A stretch of 64,000 nt of DNA from Glandiceps talaboti (lineage: Eukaryota > Hemichordata > Enteropneusta > Spengelidae): assembly GCF_964340395.1 (NCBI RefSeq), contig NC_135555.1:3468501-3532500 (forward strand), written 5' to 3'. This document shows positions 1 through 14,000 of the stretch, piece after piece. The notes under the pieces are model-generated. The model had not been told where the DNA came from. It saw nothing but the letters and a program-made list of their open reading frames with translations, and ran no database searches. The translations under genes and the position numbers were made by a program. Each line of letters starts with the position of its first letter. The first letter of the stretch is position 1.

Positions 1-494
1 TGAGATCTACATTCAGTAAAGTACAAATTAAACAAACCAACATACTGGATATAATAGGACAGTACACAACAAAACACACTTCACAGGTCTCTTTTCATTA
101 CACCAACTTCAATGGGCAACTTTATTTGCTTGCATTGCAAAAAAAATAATCCAAATTTAAGTTTCTTCCACAAAAAATTAATTCAATCATTTTTGAAGGG
201 TAAAAAGAGTAAATTATTTTAGTGAAATACTCTTGCAAATTAACTCTGCAAGTATGTTAATTCAAATTTACCTCACAGATTTATGGCATACATGTTATCA
301 GCATGTCTCCACTTATACTGTAACTCGCTTTTGTGTCTCCAATTAACCAAATAGCTGGCTATGTGTGGTTTTGAGATTATATAACATATTTTACATGTAA
401 ATAATTCTTCAAATAATTTTCAATGTGTGGAAATGTTACTACATGTACTGGAGAAAGCCTTTGCAAAACTACTCTGTGAATTTTTTTTTAAAAA

Positions 495-509
495 GGCGCC
501 CTCTATTGA
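495..509 (-). promoter_or_regulatory. CTCF-like core motif
   Basis: Read on the minus strand the 15 bases are TCAATAGAGGGCGCC, close to the vertebrate CTCF core (CCASYAGRKGGCRSY). This is a motif match by eye only; binding is not shown. Confidence 0.3.
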
Positions 510-1425
510 CATGTCTTTGACAGTCTTCTCTGTCATTTTCCTCCATCACAAAACAAACTCCGTCATCACCTTTCTAGATCATCATCACTAAAAACAATAT
601 TTTTAGAAGCATGTATGAAAAGTATCCAGCTTGAGAGCATGATTAGAGTCAGCTCTGGTAATTTAACTATTTACTTCAAGTTAGTTGGATGTTGGACATG
701 GAAAAATAACCTGCATAGTGAAAGATCTCTATAATTGTTTATACGATTTTTGTGAGTATGATGAGGTAACACTTGTGTGAAAACAATGATTTACAGTGTT
801 CCCTTCATGATGTCATTGTATGATCTGTTTTCAGTTTCTATGGCTCTGAATGGATGTTTGTGGATGTGTAAAGTACAGCAAACAACTGCTATAAACTCAC
901 TTCATATAGGAATGGACATTTCACATACGACTTCAATGTTCATCCCTCTCAACTAAACATCATACTCAAGTGTCTATTTCCCAACAAAGCTTGAAACAGA
1001 AAGTAAAGTACTTAAAATATACTTCTCACATCTGATGAAACACTGACACAATACTAGTAGTTTGACATATCACACTGCAACCATATTTTGGAACTGATTG
1101 GCAACTGTTCAAAATGATTTATCTCGAAGCTGCCAAAATAGTGATGATTTAACATTTTGTTCAGAGAGTTAGATACAGATAAGTGATTACATTATACAAC
1201 TACTACATGACTTGATTTTCACACTTTGCACATTTACAGTCACCAACATTCCTGCCACATATCATAATTTTTTTCCAATATCAATTTTTTGTAGACTATA
1301 CAACTCTTCCATTCAACATTTCACATTGTGAATTATGCATAACATTGCATGCAGTAGATATAAAAATACCAGGTTACTGGTCATATTAGCGTAGAGTTCA
1401 GTTATATGGGGATTATTAGCTCTCA

Positions 1426-1700
1426 TCTTTCCCTACCTACCTAGCATTTCATTAATGGTTTTTTACTTAATGAAGTTTCAGACTGAAAGCAAGCGCAAAT
1501 CCCTACTGATTTTTTTTTTCGGCTATGAGATGACATCAATAGCATCACTTTGTGATAAGCGCCAACTTAGACAGTTGGATAGATTTCATGCTGAATGTAG
1601 ACCTATATAAGTGGGGTTCAACATCACTGCATAAAATTATACTTTAATGTTAGGTTTGAACGTGTGGCTGTTAGCGAAATGCTAGGCAGGTAGAGAATGG
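1426..1700. mobile_element. Short inverted-repeat (MITE-like) element
   Basis: Both ends carry the same imperfect inverted repeat of about 25 bp: CTACCTACCTAGCATTTC on the left, and its complement with a few changes on the right (about 1676-1696). The interior has no coding potential. No clean target duplication was identified. Confidence 0.45.
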
Positions 1701-1873
1701 CAAAAATCAAAAATGGCCACACGACTGGACTCTATGCAATGATTAAATCACTGTCATGCTAACTGTCATTCTTTCATATTACCCACCAGAAAACTGTTCA
1801 TAAATAACATACTACAACAGGTACACTTTATAGACAACTTGAAATAGGTCTGACCAGATCTAACTATATCAGA

Positions 1874-1879
1874 TTTATT
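1874..1879 (-). terminator. Possible poly(A) signal of CNOT10
   Basis: TTTATT on the plus strand reads AATAAA on the minus strand, about 35 bases past the CNOT10 stop. That would give a very short 3' UTR. Another AATAAA lies at 121-126, so the signal actually used is uncertain. Confidence 0.3.
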
Positions 1880-1912
1880 TGGATTACTGGTACATCATAC
1901 TACTTGGTTAAA

Positions 1913-2061
1913 TTATTTGCGTATTTTTCTACCAATGGGTGCCTGTACTGTACCAACTGCCACAGTTGGGGTACTTGAAATACTGTGCCTTGACTCTGAT
2001 ATCTTGACATAGGGCAATAGTTGGTTCTTCTTTATCATTTGCAAAGCTAGTGGTGTGTTGC
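1913..2061 (-). CDS. CNOT10: CNOT10 exon 14 (terminal coding exon)
   Basis: Residues 701-749 and a TAA stop at 1913-1915. [14 protein letters not shown] is the conserved last helix; the basic tail ends in GRKIRK, much as the human protein ends in QRK. The acceptor is CCACTGCAG. Confidence 0.92.
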
Positions 2062-5000
2062 CTGCAGTGGAATAAAATAAAAAGGCTACATTAAATTCTA
2101 AATATTACAGAATGAAAATTTGTGTTGGCAACAAAATACATCAAATACAAGAGTTTTGGAGACCTTTCAAATACAAGTGTTTTGGAGACCTTTCAAATAC
2201 AAGTGTTTTGGAGACCTTTCAAATACAAGTGTTTGGTGACCTTTCAATGGAGCCTTCATTCATTTGAGAAAGGATGCCTCTTCAGTAGGTGCTTCATGTT
2301 TCTTATGTGGGCAAACTGATTTTACACTTTGGGTACCTAACGTCTATGCAATTATATTAAAGTGAGTGCCTCATGTCTATACAGTGGGTACCTTACATTT
2401 ATAAAGTGAGTGCTTCATGTTTATACAGTGGGTGCCTCGAGTCTATAAAATGGGTGCCCTGTGTCTATAAAGTAAGTGCCTCATGTCTCTATGCAGTGGG
2501 TGCCTCATGTCTATACAGTGGATATCTCGCATCTATACTGTGAATGCCTCAGGCCCTCACATCTATATAGTGAGTGTCTCTCAAGTTCACAGTGGGTGAC
2601 TCACATCTATACAGTAAGTGTCTCATGTCTATACAGTCACAGTGGGTACACTGTATCAGTATTCAACTATCAAATTTCTAGTGTTACTTACCGTGCTGGA
2701 GTTCTAGATAAACCCCAAGAAGCAAAGCCTGCTGAGGGATATCTTGGGGAGGAATTAACATACAGGCCTTGAGAAAAGAAAATATAGAATAATAATCAAA
2801 GTAAGATTTCATCATCTAATGTACTGGTGTGAATCTTTCATATCTTGACATGTCACTATATTGTATTGATGACCGAGAATAAAACTCCTTGCAATAGCAA
2901 AAACATTACATTGATAATATGGAATGGTTTTGTCAATTGATATTGAGAGCAGAAAATAACAAAGCTGCATCACTTAATCTCTTCTACATATATGACTTCA
3001 CAATTGAAATTCTTCAGATTTTGCACGAGTGTTTTTTACATGTGAAATGATAACCACTTGTCATACGAAGAGAATGGGAGATGAGAAACAGGTATGCCCA
3101 GAGTGACATATTTACAGTTTCTTGTTTTTCCCACTTCAAGGACAATAAAGCCAGCAACCTACCTGATGAAGACACCTTCTCGCCTTTTCATATTCACTTC
3201 TTAGACAATGTGCACTTGCTAGATTGAAGAGTAGAGTTGCTCTAGCTAACTGTATAGATGCTGGGAAGTATCTAGCCACAACCATGGGTGCTTCTGAAAT
3301 GTCACCACTAGATTCACTACCTGTTAGATCATTGCCACTTTTATCTCCACCTAGACAAAGTTAACATTATATATATATATAAGTGTATATGTATATGTAT
3401 ATATATATATATACATTACATGTTCATAATTCCAGGAAAACAAACACGCACCAAGAGGCCATCCAGATAAGCAACTTCTTCCATATGCAAGAACATATCT
3501 ATACCTTAACTTATTCTTTCCCTCAATAACACATATCTGAGACAATCTTCCTATCAACACTACATATTCAATCAACGTCAGTAAACTCATTGAAATCAGC
3601 GATTGAGGACTGCGCACGGTCCTCATAATTTTGACTGACCTTTGTGCATACATGAGTACCATTGTGGGCTAATACTCAAACTAATTAGGGATCCAAATGA
3701 TTTTGATGATGGATTGATATGAATGTTACATGATAATGTATATCAAACAAACACAGTTATTAGGGTTTTCACCAAATTGTGAAGTACAGGGGCCAAATCA
3801 GAAAAGACAGGGATAACCAGCTGGAGAGCACAACTGAAGCAACAATAACCAATCACTGCTTATGTTTGTTATAACTAAGATAAAGGGGTAGTCTATATTG
3901 GGATAGTCTGATACATTTATATCGTTCTAATGTAAACTTGATTTTGCATTGAAGGTTAAGCTATTCTGTAAACTTACTTGAATCTGATAAGTTTGGACAT
4001 ATTACAGAGACATCCGTAACATTATCAGGAGAGAGGTGTCCAACTGCATCTGCAATCCTGTCTAGTGATACTAAGGCTTCAGCTGCATACAGATGACCAA
4101 GAAATCTGAAATGTCAACAACATCATCATCATCATTAAATTTATACAGTGGTCTTAATAAACTGAGGTACTATATTTTGTAGATAGTTGATGGCATGGGT
4201 GATATTGCCAGTTGATTCTGACAGAAAACCAGAATACAGTACTTTGTTAATTGAGAACAGTTTGCATCAAATATTGTGCACTTTGAATGATGCAGTATTG
4301 TGTATTTTGACTTCCATGGAGTCCACATACAGTACATGCATGAACTCAGTCCTGGTTGTTTAGTGTAGAAAGAGGAAGAATAATGGTATAAATCTGTCTA
4401 TGATACAAATAATCAAACAGTTAATTATCTGTGAAAAGTACATGAAAATTAACTAAATATAGCAGATCAATATATTTAGTGACAATGTAGACACATACTG
4501 AGGGGGAGGGGGTACAGTCTAATTTTATGGTTTTGGTGGCTATATTTTTATGTTATTCCTAAAACATGTTAAATCATGTGTTTAGCTTTTGACAGAGCTC
4601 TGATAGCAGATATGATAGCAGGTTATTATGGCATACTTAAATGATGGGGTGAGAGGTGAAGGAGAGTTGGTTGAGAATTGAAAGTAGCCTCCTTCTGGGA
4701 TTCTGTGAGTCAAGATGAATATTAATACTGACATGATAGTTTGATTTTCATCTTAATACAACTTACTTGTGTGATCCAGATAGTCTGGGCTGCTTCAGTA
4801 GAGTTATAGCATGTTCTAGAGCTGAGAGATTGTCACCAAGACCAAGACAGACGTACGCACTATTTGCCAACACAGAGCATCTCAGACTGTCAACCTCATG
4901 TGGTTTTAATGGTGCACCTGGGAGTGCCAACTCACCAGCAGGAACACTTAACTTACTGTTGGAAGATAAAAGTTTTCAATTTTAATTATTTGGTGATAAA

Positions 5001-8000
5001 ACCTGAAAGATGTTCTTTAAATGTAAAATGCCTGGACTTTCTACTTTTTCATTAAACATATTGTGTTATCTGATTCATAACCTTGCATGTCAACTGTAAG
5101 CTATATACTGTAAACCTGGAAATGTTCGCGTAAGATTTATTTTCGCTAATTTCGCTACAAAACAAAAACACGAAAATAAGTAGTAGCGAAAATATCTATT
5201 TCTGCATAATGCAATGTACCAGTATGGTTATTAGTGAAAATTAATCTTTGTGAACTACATGAAGACTGTAAAATCGCAAAATTTTCTAGTCGTGAAAATA
5301 TGCAGGTTTACAGTACATTCTGTTTACCTTGTTTCAGTTGTTGATGTCTGTTCAGATTCACTAGGTGGTCTGTTGGAAGCCCCTGTTGTAGCTGGTGGAG
5401 TGGAAGTTTCTTGTTCTGAGAGCAGAGACAGCGCATTTCGTAAACAGATAGACGCAAATTCTAAAGTAGCCACCGGCATGGCAGCTGATTGTCCATCACT
5501 GCTGAAATAAAACAAAAGAAAGCATTGATTTACATATATGAAATCAGTTACACATCAGTGTGTCTGCTGGTCATATTATTAGCATTTGCCAGCTATGTAT
5601 AAGTCAGTCTGTGAGACATCTTACCTCCTCTACCTTAACCTCTAGTTCAGTTTTGCACTTAATTAAAACTTCAAAGAATTTGAGAGTTGCACATTAGGCA
5701 ATGCTGAAGGACACTTTCCATGCAATAACAATTTTTCTTTGGGTAGAACATTTACAATCATGTTATTGCCATATACTCTAACACAACCACCCTAATGTTA
5801 CTTGTCACCTTGATTTGTTTGAGTTAAAAAAAACTTACTCAGCTAGCCAAGATATTGAGCCCAGTGTTCATCAGTTTTGTCATGGTGGAGTCTCTAACAT
5901 CCATGACCACAAGTTACTAATCTTCTTCATTTTGTTTGGGGTACAAAGCATATATATTGATCAACCATTAAGTACTCAAGACAGAGTAAACACTACTTCA
6001 AGACCACAACAGCATTTGGGTCTACGTGGGAATCAATCTAATCTTACTACTACGGTAGGCAGAATAGTTGCCAAGGAAACATATGATAGATTTTTGAGCT
6101 TACCTGTATTTGTTATCTGATGAACCTAATATAATCTTTCTATGTTTACCAGAACCTATAATTGCCTGTACAATACCCTTCTTTGGAGCTGATGGTAGTC
6201 CTTTAGGTTCTTCTTCTGGACTCTGGATACAACAATTAGTGCATTTAAACCAGTTAGATTTAAAAACAATAAATAATTTGTATCACTAACTTTCTAGTAT
6301 GGGTTGACGTATCAACTGTTGTTCAGCGAATCATTTATTTTAGCTGAATATGCACAAAAAATTTATCTGCTGACATAAGTCTCACTATCATATCAGTTAT
6401 CATATTTCTATAATCAACTGCTGTGAAAGGTGTTAACAACAGATGCACTGAATACAACAGGCCGATTGGATGAGTTATTTACAAGTAGTGTTTACTTTCT
6501 CCTTGTATTGTCTGCCACATTAAAGTGTACCTGACACATCTCAAGTTGCCATTCTGCCAAATTTTTTAAGCAATAAAATAAATGTTTTACCATAATTGTG
6601 GTCAACACTTATTGTGACTATATCATATACTGTAGTGCACCAGTTATGTTGACACAATGGTTTACTTTCTGTTTTACAAACAAATTGTATGTATTATATG
6701 ACTCAAGTTAACTTTTTCCTCTGTAATATTTTTATTCTTGTACTGTGTTTTTGAAGCAAGTGAAAACAAAAGTAGCTGTTTGCAACCATTGAATGACGAC
6801 TTTCCTTCCCACTGTCCCTTGAGACAAAGTAAGGTAGGTTCAGTCTACATTTGCCCCGCTCTCAGCAGAACATGTACACAATGAAGAACACCACAATATC
6901 ACCCACTTTGTCAGTGATATTATGTATGACTATAAACTTTCTCTCGCTATTTGGAAAGATATCATGGATTTGTCAATTTGACATTGCTTATTTGTAGGGA
7001 GTTATAATGTCACAATGGAAGTATGGTATAAGTAGGAACTACAACTCAGTAATGGTGTGCCTCATTGTACACTATTTCCTATACTTATATCTACAGAATT
7101 CATTATGATAAACTCTTGTATTGGGGTTACTCTCAGAAATTCTAGAATACTTCAACAGTAGCTCATGGTATATTTGCGTCCACCAACAATTAAACATACG
7201 AATAAATGAATATAAATAAATCAAATAAAATATACGAATAAATAAATATAAATAAATAAATAAAATATAAAGCATACGGGTCACTGAGAAATTGACAGGA
7301 AACACATATTTTCTCTTTAAAGATCTAAAAGTATGCATTTTGTCACATCCACTGTATTGTACATGTGGATAAAGTAGAGAAATAGTAAAATGTGAAGACA
7401 TACCCCTTTATTGGCAGCTATACAGCATTCAGCTAGACGAAGCCAAAGTCTAGCATTGGAATGATAGACTTGTACAGCTTCTATGAGGCAGTCAAACGCA
7501 GCTAGTGGTCTGCCTGCGTGGAGTAGAGTTATACCACTGTTGTGTAACAACTCGTATCTCTTGTTTATTGCCAGGGTACAAAGTGGTCGACCGGACAGCA
7601 GAGAATGTGCTATGGTAGAGAAAATGTATGATTTGATAGGTTGACTAGCACATCTTTCTTGCTGACATTTTATCTAGGCTATATCATTTAAAGTAAGATC
7701 TGATCAACTGATACTAGTACATGTATACAGAAATATTTTACTTTCAGTAACACAACTCCTCCTCCTCCCCCCACCCCACCATATCTTATAACATGTAGTA
7801 TTCTATCAGTAAACAGAGTTATGGGTTCCAAGCTCCTGTGGTATGCTTTGATGAGTTACTGATACTAAATACATTACATGATTTGTCTATGCATGAACCT
7901 TGTCTCGTTCCTACTTACCACAAGCAATTAAATGCACCAGTGTTTTCATAGGTTGTATCACACATGAAATCTGACAACTTACACAATCCTATCACAGCAG

Positions 8001-11000
8001 ATACAATACTCACGTGAAGATCTCTTTGGCAGTTCCTGTAAAGCGTTTTCATTTTCCTGTAAAGCCTTACGGAAATAGTAAGCACTGAGATTGTACTTCC
8101 TCATATAGAAATGTACACATCCCTGGTTGTTGTAATACATAGCTGATCTACACTCTCCTGTCTTCAGGACACTACCTGATTCTGGGGCACTGTTTAGTAG
8201 TTTGATGGCTTTCCGATAGTTTTGTCTTAGGTATTCAAAATTACTCTTAATAAAACATGCTGGAGCGGTCTGAAAAGAAAAGGATTTGAGAATAAAAAAA
8301 GGAGTAAATTTCAAGTTGATTAGGGTAGTCTGGCAAAGAGACATTTCTGTATTTCAAGATAAGAAAGAGTGTATATTAATGAAAATTTCAACTTGGCTGG
8401 AAGTCTGCAAATATATTTAAGAACACGTGAACAGAAAAAATTGTGAAAATTTCAATTTTTCATAACAGTGTATGTTTTTATGCTTTGCTCTTCCAGGAAA
8501 AATGTTTTGCTTGCACAGGTTTAAGCAAACAAGTTTGAAATTGAGTGGAAAATTAAGATACGGTGGTCAGTTCATTTATGAAATAATTCTTACCATTCCT
8601 GCTAATGTCATGACTGACTTGATTTCTCTCTTGCAGTTTTTCATTGACTTCAGCTGCAGATATATTCTTGCTTTATACTGTAATGGAAGTGGTGAGAAAC
8701 ATATACTCATATTTCACTCACTACAGAAAATTTGAAAACAAATTTCTTTTTAAGATAAAATGACAGAATTTGATGTGGGACTTATAAGAATACACAGGGC
8801 TCGAAATTCGCGGTAGTCCCGCGTCCACAGACTACCAATGTTTGTCTCTGGGCTACCAAATTATGTGAGTGGTAGCCCAATTGGGCTACTAAGTTTTGAA
8901 TGAAACTGTGACACCCTGACTCCGACACCTTCCCGGGCCGGGGGCCTCCGAGGTCGCAGTCCTGTGGGACGTGTTATCGCCAAAATTAGCGTCAAAATCT
9001 GTACTGTGCGTCTTTTCCAAATTTGCATCCACACTACATGCATATCAAATGTACATGAAATACATGTACACAGTACACGTCATTCTTCCGTTCATCGTAT
9101 ACACAGCTTGTACTTCCAAAATGTCACAACAAAACATTTATATGCAACTATATTCTGTATAGCGATTTAATGTTATCTTTCTGTACTTTCAATTTCCCAT
9201 GGTATCACTCTCTGGAAATCTGCTCTCCGGCCCGGGCCCTTCCGGTTCTTCTCGGAGTCGGAGTACAGTACACTCTCGGTACAGCACTGCTGCAGTAACT
9301 AAATTCCATAACATGAATGACAGCTTTAACTTTCAACTTGACAGAGACACAGTTGTAATGGTGTTTGATAAAATTTTATGCTGATGAGAACTGTTAACTT
9401 GGTATACACCTACAGATTTGTTTATTCTTGAACGATGCCTAAAACATTCCGTGTGTAAACCACGCTCACGCAACCCCTGAGAGCATGCAGTGGTGAATGG
9501 TAAATTCACGTAATGTATTCGATCTAGTAGTAGTAGCAAAGCTCAAAAGAAAGTTGAAGTTTTAGTGAGAATGAAATGGTGACATGATGATTTGAATTTA
9601 TCTGAGTGAAGTTTTCAGCATGGACCGTCTGCTGATGTGGTCTTAGACTCTGTTTGATTATCTCTTCGCCCATGAATGGAAGGGCCTTTGCCGTAATGGC
9701 CGTCATGTATTAATACAAATCCTGTCTAACCCGTCTGTTAATAAGTAACCAATCACGTGGATTGATAATGATAACAGCACATAGTTTCTAAACTACCCAA
9801 GACGTAGTCTCCACATCAGGAAATGGCCATGGGGCTTATGAAACTGTTTATACGTTTTCCATACGTTGAATCATATTCAAATTTTACAGGTCTCACTTCA
9901 CCAAGAGATTTAGATAATAGTTACAAGTACGAACTGCGACTACATGTTTTTTCTTCATTGCAATGATAACCGTACGTTGTAACAGTAAGCCTCATACGGT
10001 CCCTCTTTATGACACGTCCCCAGAGACACATACATGCAAAAAATTGCGTTCCCAATGTCAAATATGGCATGAAATACACACAAATAATGTGTTAATGTGA
10101 CTCTTAAGTTATTCAATCAATCATCGAATTCAATACATCATATAGTTACATATATACACAGACACCATTAATTTAGGAATGCATACATATGGGCTACCAG
10201 TCATTGCTCTCGGGCTACCAAATTTTAAAGATGGTAGCCCACCTGGGCTACCAAGGAAAAAAAATGAATTTCGAGCCCTGATACAGTATATATATAGTAT
10301 ATATATTTAAGTGCAGGTAATGAGGATTATAGCATTCTAGCCATCTCATGAATTGTTTGCAAATATAAAGTTTATACTTCGGTACTCATGATACGTATTT
10401 CAATGATTTATTGTACATTTTTAAACTCTAGGAGAAATTTTGTTTCTTACCATGTGGAGTTTCAATTTATATTTTTCATAAAATGGAGATGGACTTCCAT
10501 CACCACCATCTTTGTTGTCCCTATCTCTGCTACTCTGTTGTGACAAAGATCCCTGAAACAAAATGAGAGATAAGAATGTAACATTTAGCATTGTACCACC
10601 ATACTTCTACCTAATACTAGTATCTGGCCACAAGAGGGCAGTCTTCAACAGCCATTTCAGATAAGCAGTGAAATGGGTGGATAAAAGCAATTGCGATCTG
10701 TTAGCTAGCCTGGTGCTGGAGCTGGAGCTGGGACTGTGCTAGCTCTCATCTACTGTTAGTGCTAGCAAAGACACAGCTCTATCAACATGGACAAACTATT
10801 TAACAGATCGCAAACCGCTTTCATCTTGACCAGCCAAATAATTCAGCATTGCAGCAACATGTTAACTAATAATGAACTGCAACATGATGAGGGCATCTTG
10901 CAACATGAGGACATACTACCGCAGCCATTTGGAGTTCACAACAAGATGGAAATTTAGCATCATAGCAACATAGACAATCTTAATGTTCTACAAGAAGACA

Positions 11001-14000
11001 CTCTAACATAACCATTATGCCAGGATAAGCAACCACTGAATATCTAGTATTGCTGCATACTTTCCACTCTGGTCTGGAAGTTCTGTACAAAACATCTCTA
11101 GTACATCTACTAAACAAAGATGGCTTACAAGTTACAGTGTACAAATAGGCCATACAAAGATGTTACATTTGTACATGTTTAACAAATTGAAAATTAACTG
11201 TTTGGATTTCTGTCTCTTGTTGTGAGGCATCTCCAGTCAATTCATAGTTGCTTCTAAGATAACTATCTCAAATAATTGATAAGTCATGGACATTTTGACT
11301 AGACCTTCCAACATTTAGATTCTCTGCATATCTCTATTTTAAACAAATAGCATCATTACACAGACACAGTGAAATGTTTCAATTCTCATCATACTGTAAA
11401 TGACAATGTTTCTACAATTAACTCTCTTGTACATTTGACAAGACAAGTCACTGACATTCCGACTCCAAACATTTTGATTCTGTTTGTATCACTTTTCTAT
11501 AAACTACACATTCATGATAGAACCCCATGAAGTGTGAATGCAAGAGTGGCATACTAAGTGCTTGCAGTGTTCTCTGCCACAGAAAACACTGCAAGCAATT
11601 AGCATGAGTGAAAATACCTGTGTACCACACTGGCACTCACATGGCATGGTATTTTGTTATTATTACATTTGTTTTATTTATCTTCATTTTGTTTATCTGA
11701 ACAGCACATTTCCATAAAATGATACTGAGTGATCATATATTTCGTTAGCAAGGAATAATCGTGCCCTTATTTGTTTGTAGGTATGCAATTATGTTTTTGG
11801 TATTTGCACTGGTATAAATGACAAAATTATGCACACACAATAGTGCAAGTAATAACTGGTACATGTAATAAGTATCATTATTGAGACATAGTTGAATAGT
11901 TTGATTCTCACTTCAGTAGACTTGTCTTTATCTCCCTTGTTACCATTACCACCATACAGCAGTTTCTCTAAATACGCCAGACTGGGTACAGCTTTATCCG
12001 GCTGATGTGTGCACAGATAGACTTCTATCAGGAGGAATAACACCTTATGGGCAAGGCTTTCTTCTGAAATCAAACAATTGTGTTAGGAAACAACTTCAAT
12101 CTATCTATACAAATGTCTTTCAGTAGTTACAAATTAAAATGATGGTCAGATGATCTCATGAAGTACTGAAGAAGACATTCAATAATCAATTGGTATTCCC
12201 CATGCTGTGTCAAGAATTGGAATTCATAACATGTCTTGTTGTATTTCTAACATTAACCAAGACTATATGACATGACAATGACAGATGAATAAACACAGAC
12301 ACAAACTGAAACTAATTGTATACAAAGACTGTCTCTATAATTCTTTTTTTAAGTTTATTGATATGACTGAAGTATGGCAAGTAGAAAATAATCAACTTTA
12401 TAATTACCAAACTATCATTTTGAAATCAGTTGTATTGCAAAGTATTGAGAGAAGCCATCAATGAGCATTGTCGCTATACTTACACTCACAGTAAGAGTCA
12501 GTGTCTCTACTTGTGAGTTTTTCTCAAGTAGTGGCACTTTGAACTTCATTTCTAACTTCAACACAGACTTTTACATGCCATGGTGTAATATTATCATTAC
12601 TATAGTTGACTTCCATAATCTTCAAGAATGCATTAGAACAGTATGTTTGCCAAAGTAGTATCTGTCAGGCAACTAATAAGTATGTTGTATAATGCATTAT
12701 ACCATGTAGAAGTCATAAATATGGAATATATACTCTGGTCGGTCTATGTCACAACAACGCGTGTTCACGTCACTGGTTCTGTGTTTGAAATATGAGTCAA
12801 AACATTCAAAATTGCCATTACTTTCCCAGATTTTGCTTTGATATTACTGGCGTTGGTATAATTATGTTATTCTCCAATATTTTTCTTCATTCAGTCGGAA
12901 AATACTTGTGACCTAAGGGCTTTATTACTAAGAGTTGCTAGAAGAGTAGTGACAAAGGCTGCTTAGGTCACAAGTGTTTTCCTTGGCTAAACGAAGAAAA
13001 ATATTGGAGAGTAACATCTAACTATCATATACCATCATGTTATGTTATTGTAATCTCCTGTAGACTATGAAGAAGTTGATTCCATCCACAGAATCTGATA
13101 ACATGCACATAATAGGAATGTATTAATACAGTAAAACCAATATATTCTTTTATAACACACATCTAACACATATTATTTCCCGGATACTGCATGCCGAGTC
13201 TTGGCTGCAATAATTGTAGTGTTTGCTGTCATTTTGAGGGCTTTTTCTTCTGTTTTTGTGCTTTTTTTGTTCCGATGTTTAACTGGAAGCAAATGCTACA
13301 ATTATTGTAACATAAACGCAAATAGACGAGATCACGTTGAAAACCAGGTTGCCACATTTGCCGATTTTTACAGAATTGGGGCACCTCTGAACACTTCTTG
13401 GGGCTTGAAGGCTTCATAGTTAATGTTGGCGTTAGGAAATTTCCGATTTTTTGGCAGGTAAGGTGTAATTTAGCAGAAAAATCCACCCAACTCTGTGATT
13501 CAGATCAGAATCGCTTCCGTCAATTTGCGTTTACGTTTACAGGAATTGTAGCATTTGCTTCCAGTTAAACATTGGAATGAAAAATAGCACAAAAACGGAA
13601 GAAAAACCCTCAAAATTACAGCAAACACTACAATTATTGCAGCTAGCCAAGTCCTGGACATATAATTTGCTCGGGTTTCCTAATTCTACATATCACTATA
13701 CAACAATTCAAACTCAGACATCACATAATTTATCAGGTTTATTTGTTAGTGTTTTCACTAGTCAGAACAGACCCATTTGTCCTCTGCTCATTACACATCC
13801 CTAGGGGTGCATACATCCCCCAAAATTTGCATCCTCATTATCAAATATGGCATCAAATACACACAGACAATGGGTTTAACGTGACCTCTGACTGGCAATT
13901 GAAACTCTGCAATGACTGCTTTTACCGTATCTTTAATAACATACCTAACGGTTCTATAAACTGGAATAGCTTTTCTAAGATCTTGGCAGCTTCTCTGTAT

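Larger units (their letters stand above)
1..1912. other. 3' flank of CNOT10, no gene seen
   Basis: AT-rich DNA downstream of the CNOT10 stop codon on the minus strand. It must contain the 3' UTR of that gene, whose end is not certain. It also holds an inverted-repeat element (1426-1700) and a CTCF-like motif (495-509). No reading frame here resembles a known protein. Confidence 0.6.
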
